Below are positions 1 through 6,586 of a stretch of 15,444 bases of DNA, piece by piece; position 1 is the first letter of the stretch; every line of letters starts with the position of its first letter. The stretch spans positions 1 to 15,444 of the forward strand of contig CAJLYL010000032.1 in assembly GCA_905210855.1 (NCBI GenBank), written 5' to 3'. The position numbers and the translations under genes were made by a program. The DNA is from an uncultured Clostridia bacterium. Its GTDB lineage: Bacteria; Bacillota; Clostridia; UMGS1810. The notes under the pieces were generated by a model. It was not told where the DNA came from. It searched no databases and was given only the letters and a program-made list of their open reading frames with translations.

Positions 1-562
1 TGATGAAAAAGTGTGGGACTGGCACCCGGAGAATACCGACTACAGTGAAAAAGCAAATTTCGGAATCAATGCCGATATCCTTACATCAACCATGCTTGCC
101 GCGCCTACCTTGCTCGGTGAGTTTAAGGTGGAAAGCAAATTTCTCAATCCGCTTTCCAGAGGCACGGAATTTACGCAATATGACGAGCAAAGCCTTAAGG
201 CAGGATGGAAATTGCTTTCGGGCGGAAGAGAAAGCAGCTACTGCGTTTCAAAAGAAAATTGGCTGCCGAAAAAAACAACAGGTAGGTACTCAACAACGGG
301 ATATGGAGCTCAAAAAATATCCTACGGTATTGTTTCGCCGGATGATCCGCTCGAATATACGATTATCGGCGTACAAAAAGGCGATACCCTGATAGAGAGC
401 GAAGATGTAGATTCTGTTACAACCGTTAAGGGAATTATGACGGCGGAAGAATTTGCCGAGGAGAACAAAAAAGGCGTGCGCGGCGGCTCGATTTTCGGCA
501 TCGTGGCAGGAATATTGCTTGCAATAATCGGTGTGGGAATGCTGGCATTTCGGAGGCAGTAA
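1..562 (+). CDS. TMEM43-like membrane protein, 5' end cut by window edge
   Basis: This is an open frame already running at the window edge; the codons at positions 2-10 read Asp-Glu-Lys. The GTG at 11 is therefore probably not the start and the true N-terminus lies upstream. About 187 residues are visible. They are polar and probably extracytoplasmic, with a stretch around nt 320-400 (KISYGIV...YTIIGVQKGDTLI) that resembles the part of TMEM43 (PF07787) and GIDE-like proteins just before their membrane segments. A single hydrophobic helix at about nt 490-550 (IFGIVAGILLAIIGVGMLAF) is followed by Arg-Arg-Gln and the stop. Typical TMEM43 proteins have several C-terminal helices, so this would be a short form. 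Bacterial members have no settled function. The stop lies 2 nt before the next start, so the two genes are surely cotranscribed. The family call is from pattern memory and moderate; membrane topology is better supported. Confidence 0.6.
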   Translation, partial: DEKVWDWHPENTDYSEKANFGINADILTSTMLAAPTLLGEFKVESKFLNPLSRGTEFTQYDEQSLKAGWKLLSGGRESSYCVSKENWLPKKTTGRYSTTGYGAQKISYGIVSPDDPLEYTIIGVQKGDTLIESEDVDSVTTVKGIMTAEEFAEENKKGVRGGSIFGIVAGILLAIIGVGMLAFRRQ

Positions 563-564
563 AA

Positions 565-1140
565 ATGATAACTAATAAAAAATTTTTTTCGGGCGGCGGA
601 ACATATATTTCAAAAGTAGCAATTGCAAGGCTTACATTAAAAAAGCACATACAAATGATTATAGGCGGATTCTTCACGGCGGTTTTTCTGTTTGGAATTA
701 TTTCGGGGGTTACGGGGTACAACGAAAAACTTCGTGATAACCTGATTACCAATGTAGTCATGATTGTTCCGTCCGCACTCCTTTTGTTAAACGGCATTAA
801 AAACGGTACAATGGCGGCGCGCGCATATCGCTATAACTCGATCTTCATGTGCGATATTGACGGCACGGTGACAATCAATGAGCTTGCAAAACAATCCGGA
901 AAACCGCCGTTCAAGGTACTTTCAGAACTTGAGAAGCTTTTCGGAAAAGGAGTATTCTGTGGATGTACTCTGCAAAAGCAAGGATCTCCGTGTGTTATTC
1001 TTTCGGGCAGAGAGAACAGCAAAACAAGCTTTGTCAACGTTGTATGCGAAAAATGTAACGGAACAACAAGAATCCGCGCCGGAAGCTCCGGTAAATGCGA
1101 GTATTGCGGAAATGCAATCTCGGGTCGAAATACCGGATAA
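565..1140 (+). CDS. Two-helix membrane protein with C-terminal zinc ribbon, unknown function
   Basis: Starts at ATG 565 with GGAGG at 552-556, 8 nt upstream, inside the end of the preceding gene. The 191-residue product has two predicted transmembrane helices at about residues 31-50 and 62-79. A soluble region follows: residues 95-130 look like a small winged-helix or MarR-like fold (TINELAKQSGKPPFKVLSEL), then a zinc ribbon with C161-x2-C164 and C178-x2-C181 (CEKC...CEYC). C132 and C134 (FCGC) and C143 lie between them. Membrane proteins with a cytoplasmic winged helix and a zinc ribbon are common and uncharacterised in Clostridia. The tight coupling to the TMEM43-like gene suggests a shared envelope role, which is inference. 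I do not recognise a named family. Confidence 0.7.
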   Translation: MITNKKFFSGGGTYISKVAIARLTLKKHIQMIIGGFFTAVFLFGIISGVTGYNEKLRDNLITNVVMIVPSALLLLNGIKNGTMAARAYRYNSIFMCDIDGTVTINELAKQSGKPPFKVLSELEKLFGKGVFCGCTLQKQGSPCVILSGRENSKTSFVNVVCEKCNGTTRIRAGSSGKCEYCGNAISGRNTG

Positions 1141-1298
1141 ATGCAAAATCCAAAAGAAAGGAGATGCAAAGTTATATCGAAAGATATTAACGCAGACAAA
1201 GAAATCTGAAGTTCGGATTATACTGTTATGTAATCCGATACATTCCGGCAAATTTTGCAGGAATGTAAAGTATATCACATCAAAAGGAGGATATAAAT
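1141..1298 (+). other. Intergenic leader of the SLH protein gene
   Basis: This 158-nt gap has no convincing gene. A TATACT hexamer at 1219-1224 could be a -10 box, but there is no good -35 at the right distance. Small frames from ATG 1141 (22 codons) and ATG 1164 (8 codons, after GGAG) are too short to support. The strong AGGAGG at 1285-1290 belongs to the SLH protein gene. Confidence 0.35.
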
Positions 1299-3677
1299 GT
1301 GAAAAAGACAAGACAATTTTTTTCTGTTTTACTGACACTGGCAATGCTGCTTTCCCTCGTGCCCGCCATGGGCGTGACGGCGAGTGCGGCGGGAACAGAG
1401 ATAGAAGCAGTTTCATTTACCTATACCGGATATGCGGAGGGAGAAAATGTTGCGGATGCGGTTGTCAACTGCGATACGGCGGGTGTAGATTTCACGTATA
1501 AGTGGGAATACTCAGACTCCGGCGGAAGTTATTCTGACGCAACAAAGCTTTCTGCACAGTTCATTTCGGGGATTAAATACACTCTGTGGATATACTTCAA
1601 GGCACAGGACGGGTTGGCACTGGCAGAGCTGAATGAAACAGATGTCACCTTGGGAGGCAATAACCCGGGGGTTGTGTATACTAACTATACGATAGACGAA
1701 GTGAAATATTCTTACGGCGTTCCGTTTTCTATGAGTCCTCTCGGCGGCGTTACAAAATATATCGTTGGCTTCTATACGCAGGGCGGAAAAATCGGAGATG
1801 AAAGTTATCGCGTGGAACTTGTTACCGGTACGGACGGCAAGTTGACCGCGGAACAGGTGCCGACGCCGACAAAAGAGCACTACATCTTTGCCGGGTGGTA
1901 TACAGCAGAAAGCGGCGGCACTTTGTTGAGTCTGGACACAGTTTATACAGATTCAAGTAGCAAATATTACGCGCGCTGGACGGAGAACCCCGCCCTGACC
2001 GGCACAGCCACGATCACCGGTACGGCTAAGTTCGGTCAGACCCTGACAGCATCTCTTGAAAGCGGCAATAATACCGGCACGCTGTCCTATCAGTGGAAGC
2101 GTGATGGCTCCGACATCTCCGGCGCAATGAACAGCACCTACACGCTGGTTAAGGCCGACATCGGCTCGACCATCACCGTGGAGATTTCCAGCAGCGAGGA
2201 AACCTGCACACTTACCAGCGCCGCAACCGCTGCGGTTAAAAAGGCTGACAGTCCCGGTGCTCCTACCGGTTTGAACGGAGTGAATCCCACCACTTTGGGC
2301 GGCTCCGACGGTAAGATAACCGGTACAACCACAGCTATGGAGTACAGCACCGACTCTAACTTTGCCAGCCCCGCAGGTACTGTATGCTCCGGCACCGAGA
2401 TCACCGGACTTACCGCAGGCACCTACTATGTCCGCATAGCGGAAACTGATACACACTTTGCAGGTGCAACCGCTACGGTCACCGTCCCAGCAGACGATGT
2501 GCCCCTGACTTATACGGCAACAGTCACACCGGACGGTAAAACTTTTGCTGCACGGACCGTAGGCTACGGCGAGCAGACCGCAGAGACCTTTACGATCACC
2601 AATACCGGCACCGGTGCTCTTGCTTCTCTGAATGTGACCCTGACCGGAGCCAATGCCGACAGCTTCACGCTGGATAAGACGGGTTTTAATACGAATCTGG
2701 CAACATCCGGCACCACAACTTTCACCATCAAGCCCAACACAGGCTTGGCCGCAGGCACTTACACCGCAACAGTTCGTGTAACAGCCACCAATTTGACCAC
2801 GATTGATAAGACAATCCGCTTTACTGTTAAATCGTCCGGCGGCGGTGGCGGCGGCGGTGGCGGCGGCGGAACAACACGCTACACAGTTAAGTTTGAAACA
2901 AACGGCGGAAACGCAATTACATCATCTTCCGTAACAAAAAATAGTGTTGTTAAAGAGCCGACTGCTCCTGCAAAAGAAGGTTTTACCTTTGACGGCTGGT
3001 ACACAGATGAAAAATTGACTGCAAAATATGATTTTGCAAGCAAGGTTACAAAGGACTTTACGCTTTATGCAAAGTGGAACGAAAACGAAAAGCCTGTTGA
3101 TCCGGTTGACCCACCAAAACCGACAGAATGGGAAAATCCGTTTACAGACATTCACAAAAACGACTGGTTTTATGATTCGGTGAAATACGCATACGAAAAC
3201 GGTCTGATGAAAGGCGTATCAAATACGGAATTTGCACCCCAAAGCGATATTACAAGGGCAATGTTTGTTACAATTCTTTACAGAATGGAAAATGAGCCGC
3301 AGACAGCTGCAGCCGCCTTTATTGACATAGAAAGCGGAAGCTATTATGAAAAGGCTGTTGCGTGGGCAAGCAATAACGGTATAATCTTCGGAATTTCCGA
3401 AAATCAATTTGCTCCGAATGATAATATAACCAGAGAGCAGATGGTAGTAATGATCTATCGCTATGCAACATTCAAGGGATATGATATAACGACAAGCGGC
3501 AGCACAGCCTATATGGACAACAGCGACATTTCAGACTATGCGAAGGACGCTGTAACATGGGCGGCGGAAAAGTCCATTATGACAGGTAATACGGATGGGA
3601 GCTTTGCACCAAAGGCCAATACGACAAGAGCACAGGCAGCCGCGGTATTTATGCGTGTGCTGGAAAACCTAAAATAA
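1299..3677 (+). CDS. Secreted SLH-domain surface protein with InlB-type and Ig-like repeats
   Basis: The start is GTG 1299, placed by AGGAGG at 1285-1290 (8-nt spacing) and a textbook signal peptide. The ATG at 1297-1299 is out of frame and runs straight into TGA. The 792 residues in order are: signal peptide 1-31 (cleavage near TASA-AG); a poorly defined domain 32-150; an InlB/Listeria-Bacteroides (Flg_new) repeat at about 150-229 ending in KYYARW; an Ig-like module 230-315 (SYQWKRDG); a module 316-400 with GLTAGTYYVRIAETD; an Ig-like module 402-511; an 11-glycine linker 514-524; a second InlB-type repeat 526-593 (GFTFDGWYTD...LYAKW); a Pro/Asp linker; and three SLH domains at about 614-662, 674-724 and 738-788, with the motifs ITRAMF, ITREQM and TTRAQA. 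SLH domains bind pyruvylated secondary cell-wall polymer, so the protein sits on the cell surface, probably as an adhesin or structural protein. The module block 229-512 differs in codon use from its flanks. Confidence 0.9.
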   Translation: MKKTRQFFSVLLTLAMLLSLVPAMGVTASAAGTEIEAVSFTYTGYAEGENVADAVVNCDTAGVDFTYKWEYSDSGGSYSDATKLSAQFISGIKYTLWIYFKAQDGLALAELNETDVTLGGNNPGVVYTNYTIDEVKYSYGVPFSMSPLGGVTKYIVGFYTQGGKIGDESYRVELVTGTDGKLTAEQVPTPTKEHYIFAGWYTAESGGTLLSLDTVYTDSSSKYYARWTENPALTGTATITGTAKFGQTLTASLESGNNTGTLSYQWKRDGSDISGAMNSTYTLVKADIGSTITVEISSSEETCTLTSAATAAVKKADSPGAPTGLNGVNPTTLGGSDGKITGTTTAMEYSTDSNFASPAGTVCSGTEITGLTAGTYYVRIAETDTHFAGATATVTVPADDVPLTYTATVTPDGKTFAARTVGYGEQTAETFTITNTGTGALASLNVTLTGANADSFTLDKTGFNTNLATSGTTTFTIKPNTGLAAGTYTATVRVTATNLTTIDKTIRFTVKSSGGGGGGGGGGGTTRYTVKFETNGGNAITSSSVTKNSVVKEPTAPAKEGFTFDGWYTDEKLTAKYDFASKVTKDFTLYAKWNENEKPVDPVDPPKPTEWENPFTDIHKNDWFYDSVKYAYENGLMKGVSNTEFAPQSDITRAMFVTILYRMENEPQTAAAAFIDIESGSYYEKAVAWASNNGIIFGISENQFAPNDNITREQMVVMIYRYATFKGYDITTSGSTAYMDNSDISDYAKDAVTWAAEKSIMTGNTDGSFAPKANTTRAQAAAVFMRVLENLK
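2838..2870 (+). repeat. In-frame glycine-codon microsatellite (11 Gly)
   Basis: A 12-nt unit (GGC GGC GGT GGC) runs 2.75 times, encoding an uninterrupted 11-glycine linker between the Ig-like modules and the second InlB-type repeat of the SLH protein. Slippage by whole codons would change the linker length without a frameshift. Confidence 0.9.
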
Positions 3678-3735
3678 AACAAAGCTTAATATTAAAACCG
3701 TTCTCTTAAAATGAGGACAAACGACGGCACAGCAG

Positions 3736-3784
3736 GCCGCCCGGTATAGAGGCAAAACGCCTTTATTGCCGGGCGGCTTTTTTT
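3736..3784 (+). terminator. Rho-independent terminator of the SLH protein gene
   Basis: A perfect 9-bp GC-rich stem (3736-3744, GCCGCCCGG, with 3769-3777) encloses a smaller GGC/GCC hairpin and is followed directly by seven T residues (3778-3784). It lies 58 nt after the SLH gene stop. Confidence 0.9.
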
Positions 3785-3912
3785 GTGCCTTTTTATATGA
3801 TATTACAAAGCAAAGGAAGCGAAAGCGATTACCGCATAAATAAAAAATTGCCCTGCATAGGACAAAATTATGCTTTTTGTCGGATATGCCCTGCGGCACG
3901 GAGGACAACTTT
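3785..3912. other. Intergenic, with a short imperfect inverted repeat
   Basis: There is no gene in this stretch. GACAAAA at 3861-3867 and a facing TTTTGTC form a short hairpin just before the micro-ORF, and GCCCTGC occurs twice (near 3850 and 3887). I see no clear promoter. Confidence 0.4.
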
Positions 3913-4071
3913 ATGAAGCACAGAGCAAAACGCAAAAAGCATAAGCCTAAAGGACATCACCGCAAATCTTCGGGAAAACATCACAGAAAACCACCACCGT
4001 ATCATAGCCGTGCTCCGCCTCTCTCTTTTGTGCAAATTCAACAAAATTTACACAAAAGGGTGAAATTATGA
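3913..4071 (+). CDS. Candidate 52-residue, extremely basic His/Lys/Arg-rich micro-protein
   Basis: The ORF starts at ATG 3913 with GGAGG at 3900-3904, 8 nt upstream, as good a start signal as those of the accepted genes. The product has 11 Lys, 6 Arg and 8 His among 52 residues and no Asp or Glu. The motif HHRK occurs at residues 15-18 and 23-26, a PPP follows at 27-29, and the C-terminus (LSFVQIQQNL) is more ordinary. I recognise no family. The composition would fit a nucleic-acid-binding, metal-binding or membrane-active peptide, or a histidine-rich leader, but none of these is shown. It lies between a strong terminator and a convergent decayed gene, and I found no promoter. The frame may be non-coding; the ribosome binding site is the main argument for it. 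Confidence 0.45.
   Translation: MKHRAKRKKHKPKGHHRKSSGKHHRKPPPYHSRAPPLSFVQIQQNLHKRVKL
4025..4058. repeat. Imperfect inverted repeat at the junction of two mini-ORFs
   Basis: Arms 4025-4038 and 4045-4058 pair over 14 positions with one mismatch around a 6-nt loop. The right arm ends inside the AAAAGGG that would serve as ribosome binding site for the ORF starting at 4068, so the hairpin could mask it. No T-run follows on either strand, so this is not a classical terminator. Confidence 0.6.
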
Positions 4072-4199
4072 AATTATTTTTTGGCTTTAATTTCAATTTT
4101 CAATTCTTATTTTTCCGCACTGTTACGCACTTCCCGAGACTTTTGCGCTTAATTTTTGGGGAAACTAAAAATATGTGCATTGCAATCATAATGCAATGA
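4068..4199 (+). CDS. Possible 43-residue Phe-rich mini-ORF overlapping the basic micro-ORF
   Basis: ATG 4068 overlaps the stop of the preceding micro-ORF as ATGA, and AAAAGGG lies at 4054-4060. The product starts MKLFFGFNFNFQFLFF and contains 10 Phe in 43 residues, which would be hydrophobic. The 3' end overlaps the stop region of the minus-strand amylase remnant. The Phe content may only reflect a T-rich strand, so this is a weak call; the overlap and ribosome binding site are the reasons to record it. Confidence 0.2.
   Translation: MKLFFGFNFNFQFLFFRTVTHFPRLLRLIFGETKNMCIAIIMQ
4178..4198 (-). terminator. Weak hairpin at the end of the amylase remnant
   Basis: Arms 4178-4184 and 4192-4198 (CATTGCA/TGCAATG) form a 7-bp stem overlapping the TGA of the minus-strand amylase gene. 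On that strand a short T-run follows a few nt later. It is AT-rich and weak, so termination here is only possible. Confidence 0.3.
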
Positions 4200-5315
4200 A
4201 ATTTGCGGAGCACGGTGGTATTTTTACTGTGGTACCGTCAATAGTTACAATGTGGTTAACACTGTAAATGATGTCTGATATGTTTTTTTCGTAATTATAG
4301 CTATATTCCGTATCGTTCGGATTTATGAGTACTAAGATTTTATTATCTCCTTGTTTGCGGAGATATATAAGCGGATAAGCCTGTTCGGTTGACATAAGTT
4401 CAAACTCTGAACACTCTTGCAGTGCCGGAGTTTGTCTTCGCAGTTTTATGAGCCTTTTTACTTCGTTTAATATTGAATTTGGGTTACTTATTTGCTCGGC
4501 AACAGTCGGACGATCGGCCGAATCGTCAATGGCAATATACAAATTCTCCGGCGATGCCTCGGAAAAACCACAGTTTACTTCACCGTTATCCCATTGCATA
4601 GGTGTTCTGGAGCCTGTTCTGGTGTATCCTCCTTCTACGGATTTTACGCCCTTTATATATCGCATGCCTATTTCATCTCCGTAATAAACAAACGGGACTC
4701 CGGGCATGGACATAATGAATGCAAACGCAAGCTTGATCTCATCTTCGTCCAGTGCGCCGGCAAGGCGGCTCATATCGTGATTTCCCGATGGCAAACACAT
4801 GAATCCCTTGTTTTTTGTCATATTGAGGCATTTAATATAATAATCAAAGAAAGCCTTAGAATCCCCAACGCCGTTATGCGAAAAATACGGCTTATCTCCG
4901 GATAGCCCGCACAATCTTTACATATGCTGTCCGTCCAAATATATCTGTCTGAAAATTCATTTTTGGTTGCCTTTTGCGATTCGGCAAACCACTTGTGTTC
5001 TACTGAAGTGTGTCCGGGCACAAGGTCGAGAATAATGTGCAAATCTCTGCTGTGCACTTCGTCAAAAAGATTTTTTATGTCTTTGTTTGTGCCGTACCTC
5101 GAAGCTGTTGTGTAGTAGTTGCGTACATCATAACCGGCATCGAAAAACGGTGAATCGAAACATGGATTCATCCATATGGCAGTAAACCCTAAATCTTTAA
5201 TATAGTCAAGTTTTTCGATGATTCCGTTAAAATCCCCTATGCCGTCTCCGTTTGTATCTTTGAAACTTTGCGGATAGATTTGATAAAACACTGCATTTTT
5301 TAACCATTTTGTCAT
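4186..5315 (-). pseudogene. GH13 alpha-amylase/glucosidase family gene, broken by internal deletion and frameshift
   Basis: Start ATG at 5315 with GAGGTGA at 5322-5328. The first frame (5315 to about 4920) encodes the N-terminal part of a GH13 barrel: FYQIYPQSFKDTNGDGIGDF (10-29), WMNPCFDSPFFDAGYD, and conserved region I as DLVPGHTS (97-104). After YIWTDS (125-130) the homology stops and the frame goes on into nonsense. A second frame, about 4914 to 4186, picks up with CGLSGDKPYFSHNG, conserved region IV (PSGNHDMSRL), GVPFVYYGDEIGM, GSRTPMQW and the C-terminal beta domain. In intact homologues some 130 residues lie between these points, including region II (GFRxD, nucleophile) and region III (catalytic Glu). 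Both are absent and the halves are out of frame, so no active enzyme can be made from this sequence. The intact form would have hydrolysed or rearranged alpha-glucosides in the cytoplasm. An AraC-type regulator is divergently encoded. Confidence 0.85.
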
Positions 5316-5346
5316 TGACAGTCACCTCAATCAATATTTTTTTAAT

Positions 5347-5374
5347 ATTATATCATAATAAAACTTTACTTCAA
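5347..5374 (-). promoter_or_regulatory. Promoter of the amylase remnant
   Basis: Read on the minus strand, TATAAT (5347-5352) lies 16 nt downstream of TTGAAG (5369-5374). The -10 is perfect and the -35 matches TTGACA at four of six positions, as expected for an activator-dependent promoter. It is about 30 nt upstream of the start codon. Confidence 0.6.
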
Positions 5375-5410
5375 ACAATGAAATTCACTAAAGCTAACAT
5401 AATATTCACT
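5362..5410 (-). promoter_or_regulatory. Phased direct repeats, candidate AraC-regulator operator
   Basis: On the minus strand AGTGAA-type boxes occur at 5401-5410, 5380-5389 and 5361-5370 (AGTGAATATT, AGTGAATTTC, AGTAAAGTTT). The first two are 21 bp apart, two helical turns; the third is 19 bp further and touches the -35 box of the amylase promoter. A 6-bp-arm inverted repeat (TTACTT-AA-AAGTAA, 5412-5425) lies next to them, just before the regulator's own -10. Direct half-sites two turns apart, ending at the -35, are the usual layout for an AraC-type activator. Confidence 0.55.
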
Positions 5411-5436
5411 TTTACTTAAAAGTAACTGCTATATTG

Positions 5437-5445
5437 TGGTAGAAT
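5437..5445 (+). promoter_or_regulatory. Extended -10 promoter of the AraC-type regulator
   Basis: TGGTAGAAT is an extended -10 (TGn plus TAGAAT at 5440-5445). No good -35 is present at 17 nt, which the TGn element can offset. It would give a leader of about 25 nt before ATG 5477. Confidence 0.45.
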
Positions 5446-5476
5446 AAACATAGGCTTGTATGCGGAGTTGATAAAA

Positions 5477-6325
5477 ATGAGTTATGATAATAAGCAGCCA
5501 AATCACGGAAATGAACTGTATTTATTTGAGATGTTCAATATGCACTGGGAAAATACGACTATATTTATACCAAATCATTATCATGACGACGCAGAAATAC
5601 TTTATGTTATCCAAGGAAGAATCCATGTAAATATAAATTGTAAAGAATATGTCCGCGGTTCGGGAGATGTCTTTTTTATAAACAGCGGTGAAATGCATGA
5701 AATTCACGGAGAAAGCAGTGATTTGCGTTACTATGCTTTTGTTTTTAACCCGCATTTTCTTGAGTTTTTGAATGAAGATGATGCCAATATTAAACACATC
5801 AGACCTTTTGTAAACGGAGATACAGCGTTTTCGCCATACATCTCCGATAACAAAGAGCTGAATACAATTCTTACTGAAATAATCCGCCTTAATACAGAGT
5901 TGCCGACGGCGTATACTTTGGAAACAAAGGCAAATATACTTAAGATTGTTGCGGTTTTATCAAGAAATTACATTTGTGCCAAAAGTAATAAAACTAACAC
6001 AAATATTAATCTTTTAAAATCAATTACAAAGTATATTGATGAGAATTACTCTGAAAGCATATCTTTGAATAATATAGCAATCAGATTTAATATGTCACCA
6101 AAATATTTCTGCAGATTTTTTAAGAAAAATTTTAACAAAACATTTGTAGAGTACATAAACGCTGTCAGAATCAGGAATGCCATGAAGATGCTTGAAGAAA
6201 ACAATGATGCAATAACAAATGTTGCGATATCGTGCGGCTTTTCGAATATGAGCTGGTTTTCCCATGTTTTCAAAAATATTGTCGGCTGCACTCCTGTTGA
6301 ATATCGGCGCTATGTTCGCAACTGA
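5477..6325 (+). CDS. AraC-family transcriptional regulator
   Basis: I start at ATG 5477, which has GGAG at 5464-5467, 9 nt upstream; a TTG at 5456 in frame would have no ribosome binding site. The 282-residue product has an N-terminal cupin-like sensing domain (about 15-110, with HYHDDAEILYVIQG at 34-47 and an H-x-I-H motif near 74-77). The C-terminal AraC/XylS domain has two helix-turn-helix units, at about 196-217 (ISLNNIAIRFNMSPKYF) and 246-270 (AITNVAISCGFSNMSWF), ending with the standard GCTPVEYRR. Such proteins usually sense a sugar and activate a neighbouring catabolic gene. The divergent GH13 gene and the phased boxes between them make an alpha-glucoside the likely signal, by inference. 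The gene looks intact although its presumed target is broken. It is markedly AT-rich compared with the operon from 6687. Confidence 0.9.
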   Translation: MSYDNKQPNHGNELYLFEMFNMHWENTTIFIPNHYHDDAEILYVIQGRIHVNINCKEYVRGSGDVFFINSGEMHEIHGESSDLRYYAFVFNPHFLEFLNEDDANIKHIRPFVNGDTAFSPYISDNKELNTILTEIIRLNTELPTAYTLETKANILKIVAVLSRNYICAKSNKTNTNINLLKSITKYIDENYSESISLNNIAIRFNMSPKYFCRFFKKNFNKTFVEYINAVRIRNAMKMLEENNDAITNVAISCGFSNMSWFSHVFKNIVGCTPVEYRRYVRN

Positions 6326-6586
6326 TTTTACATATTGTATTATGGTACGGTTCGCTGATAATTTAGTCGTTTGTTAATTAAGAATCTGCAGCATAGTTAA
6401 TCTTTGATTTTATAGAAAATGACGATAGAGCGGCGCAGTATCGAGGGTTTGACCGGTCGCAAGAATATGACCTTGCCCGAAACGGGGACCAGATGACACC
6501 CAAAGTGCGCTTTAATTGATTAAACAGTGTGCGAATATACACATATATCCGTGCATTGTTTTTGCATTTGAACGATAAAATCCGAT
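6326..6586. other. Intergenic region carrying an RNA-like fold
   Basis: Between the AraC-type gene and the yunB promoter I see no supported protein gene. The most structured part is 6433-6510, listed separately. It is followed by the small palindrome TTTAATTGATTAAA (6511-6524). A 71-codon minus-strand frame (6593-6378) has no ribosome binding site and reads through the structured element. Confidence 0.5.
6433..6510. ncRNA. Unassigned structured RNA candidate
   Basis: The stretch folds by hand into nested helices: GCGCA (6433-6437) with TGCGC (6506-6510); GGGT (6445-6448) with ACCC (6498-6501); GGTC (6455-6458) with GACC (6487-6490). Inside the last there is a junction with GCAAG (6459-6463) pairing CTTGC (6472-6476) and a CCG-AAA-CGG hairpin (6477-6485). 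Its GC content stands out from the AT-rich surroundings. It matches none of the riboswitch or ncRNA consensus patterns I know (SAM, THF, ZTP, c-di-GMP, ydaO, T-box, 6S, tRNA). I see no clear promoter or T-tract terminator for it, and the strand is undecided because most of the pairs also hold on the minus strand. Confidence 0.35.

Noticed and set aside
878..1501. Long plus-strand frame overlapping the zinc-ribbon gene and the SLH gene start
   Set aside because: It lies out of frame over two well-supported genes, has no ribosome binding site, and shows no protein-like composition.
3669..3935. 88-codon minus-strand ORF over the SLH terminator
   Set aside because: It translates the terminator hairpin and has no start signal.
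5456..5476. TTG at 5456 as start of the AraC-type regulator
   Set aside because: It lacks a ribosome binding site and would begin inside the probable transcription start region; ATG 5477 has GGAG at a good distance.
5316..5476. Catabolite-repression (cre) site between the amylase remnant and AraC gene
   Set aside because: I looked for a TGWNANCGNTNWCA-like sequence, as expected for a carbohydrate gene, and found none.
6533..6561. Possible sigma-E promoter before yunB
   Set aside because: GAATAT is followed at a plausible distance by CATTGTTT, but the -10 differs too much from CATACAAT to claim.
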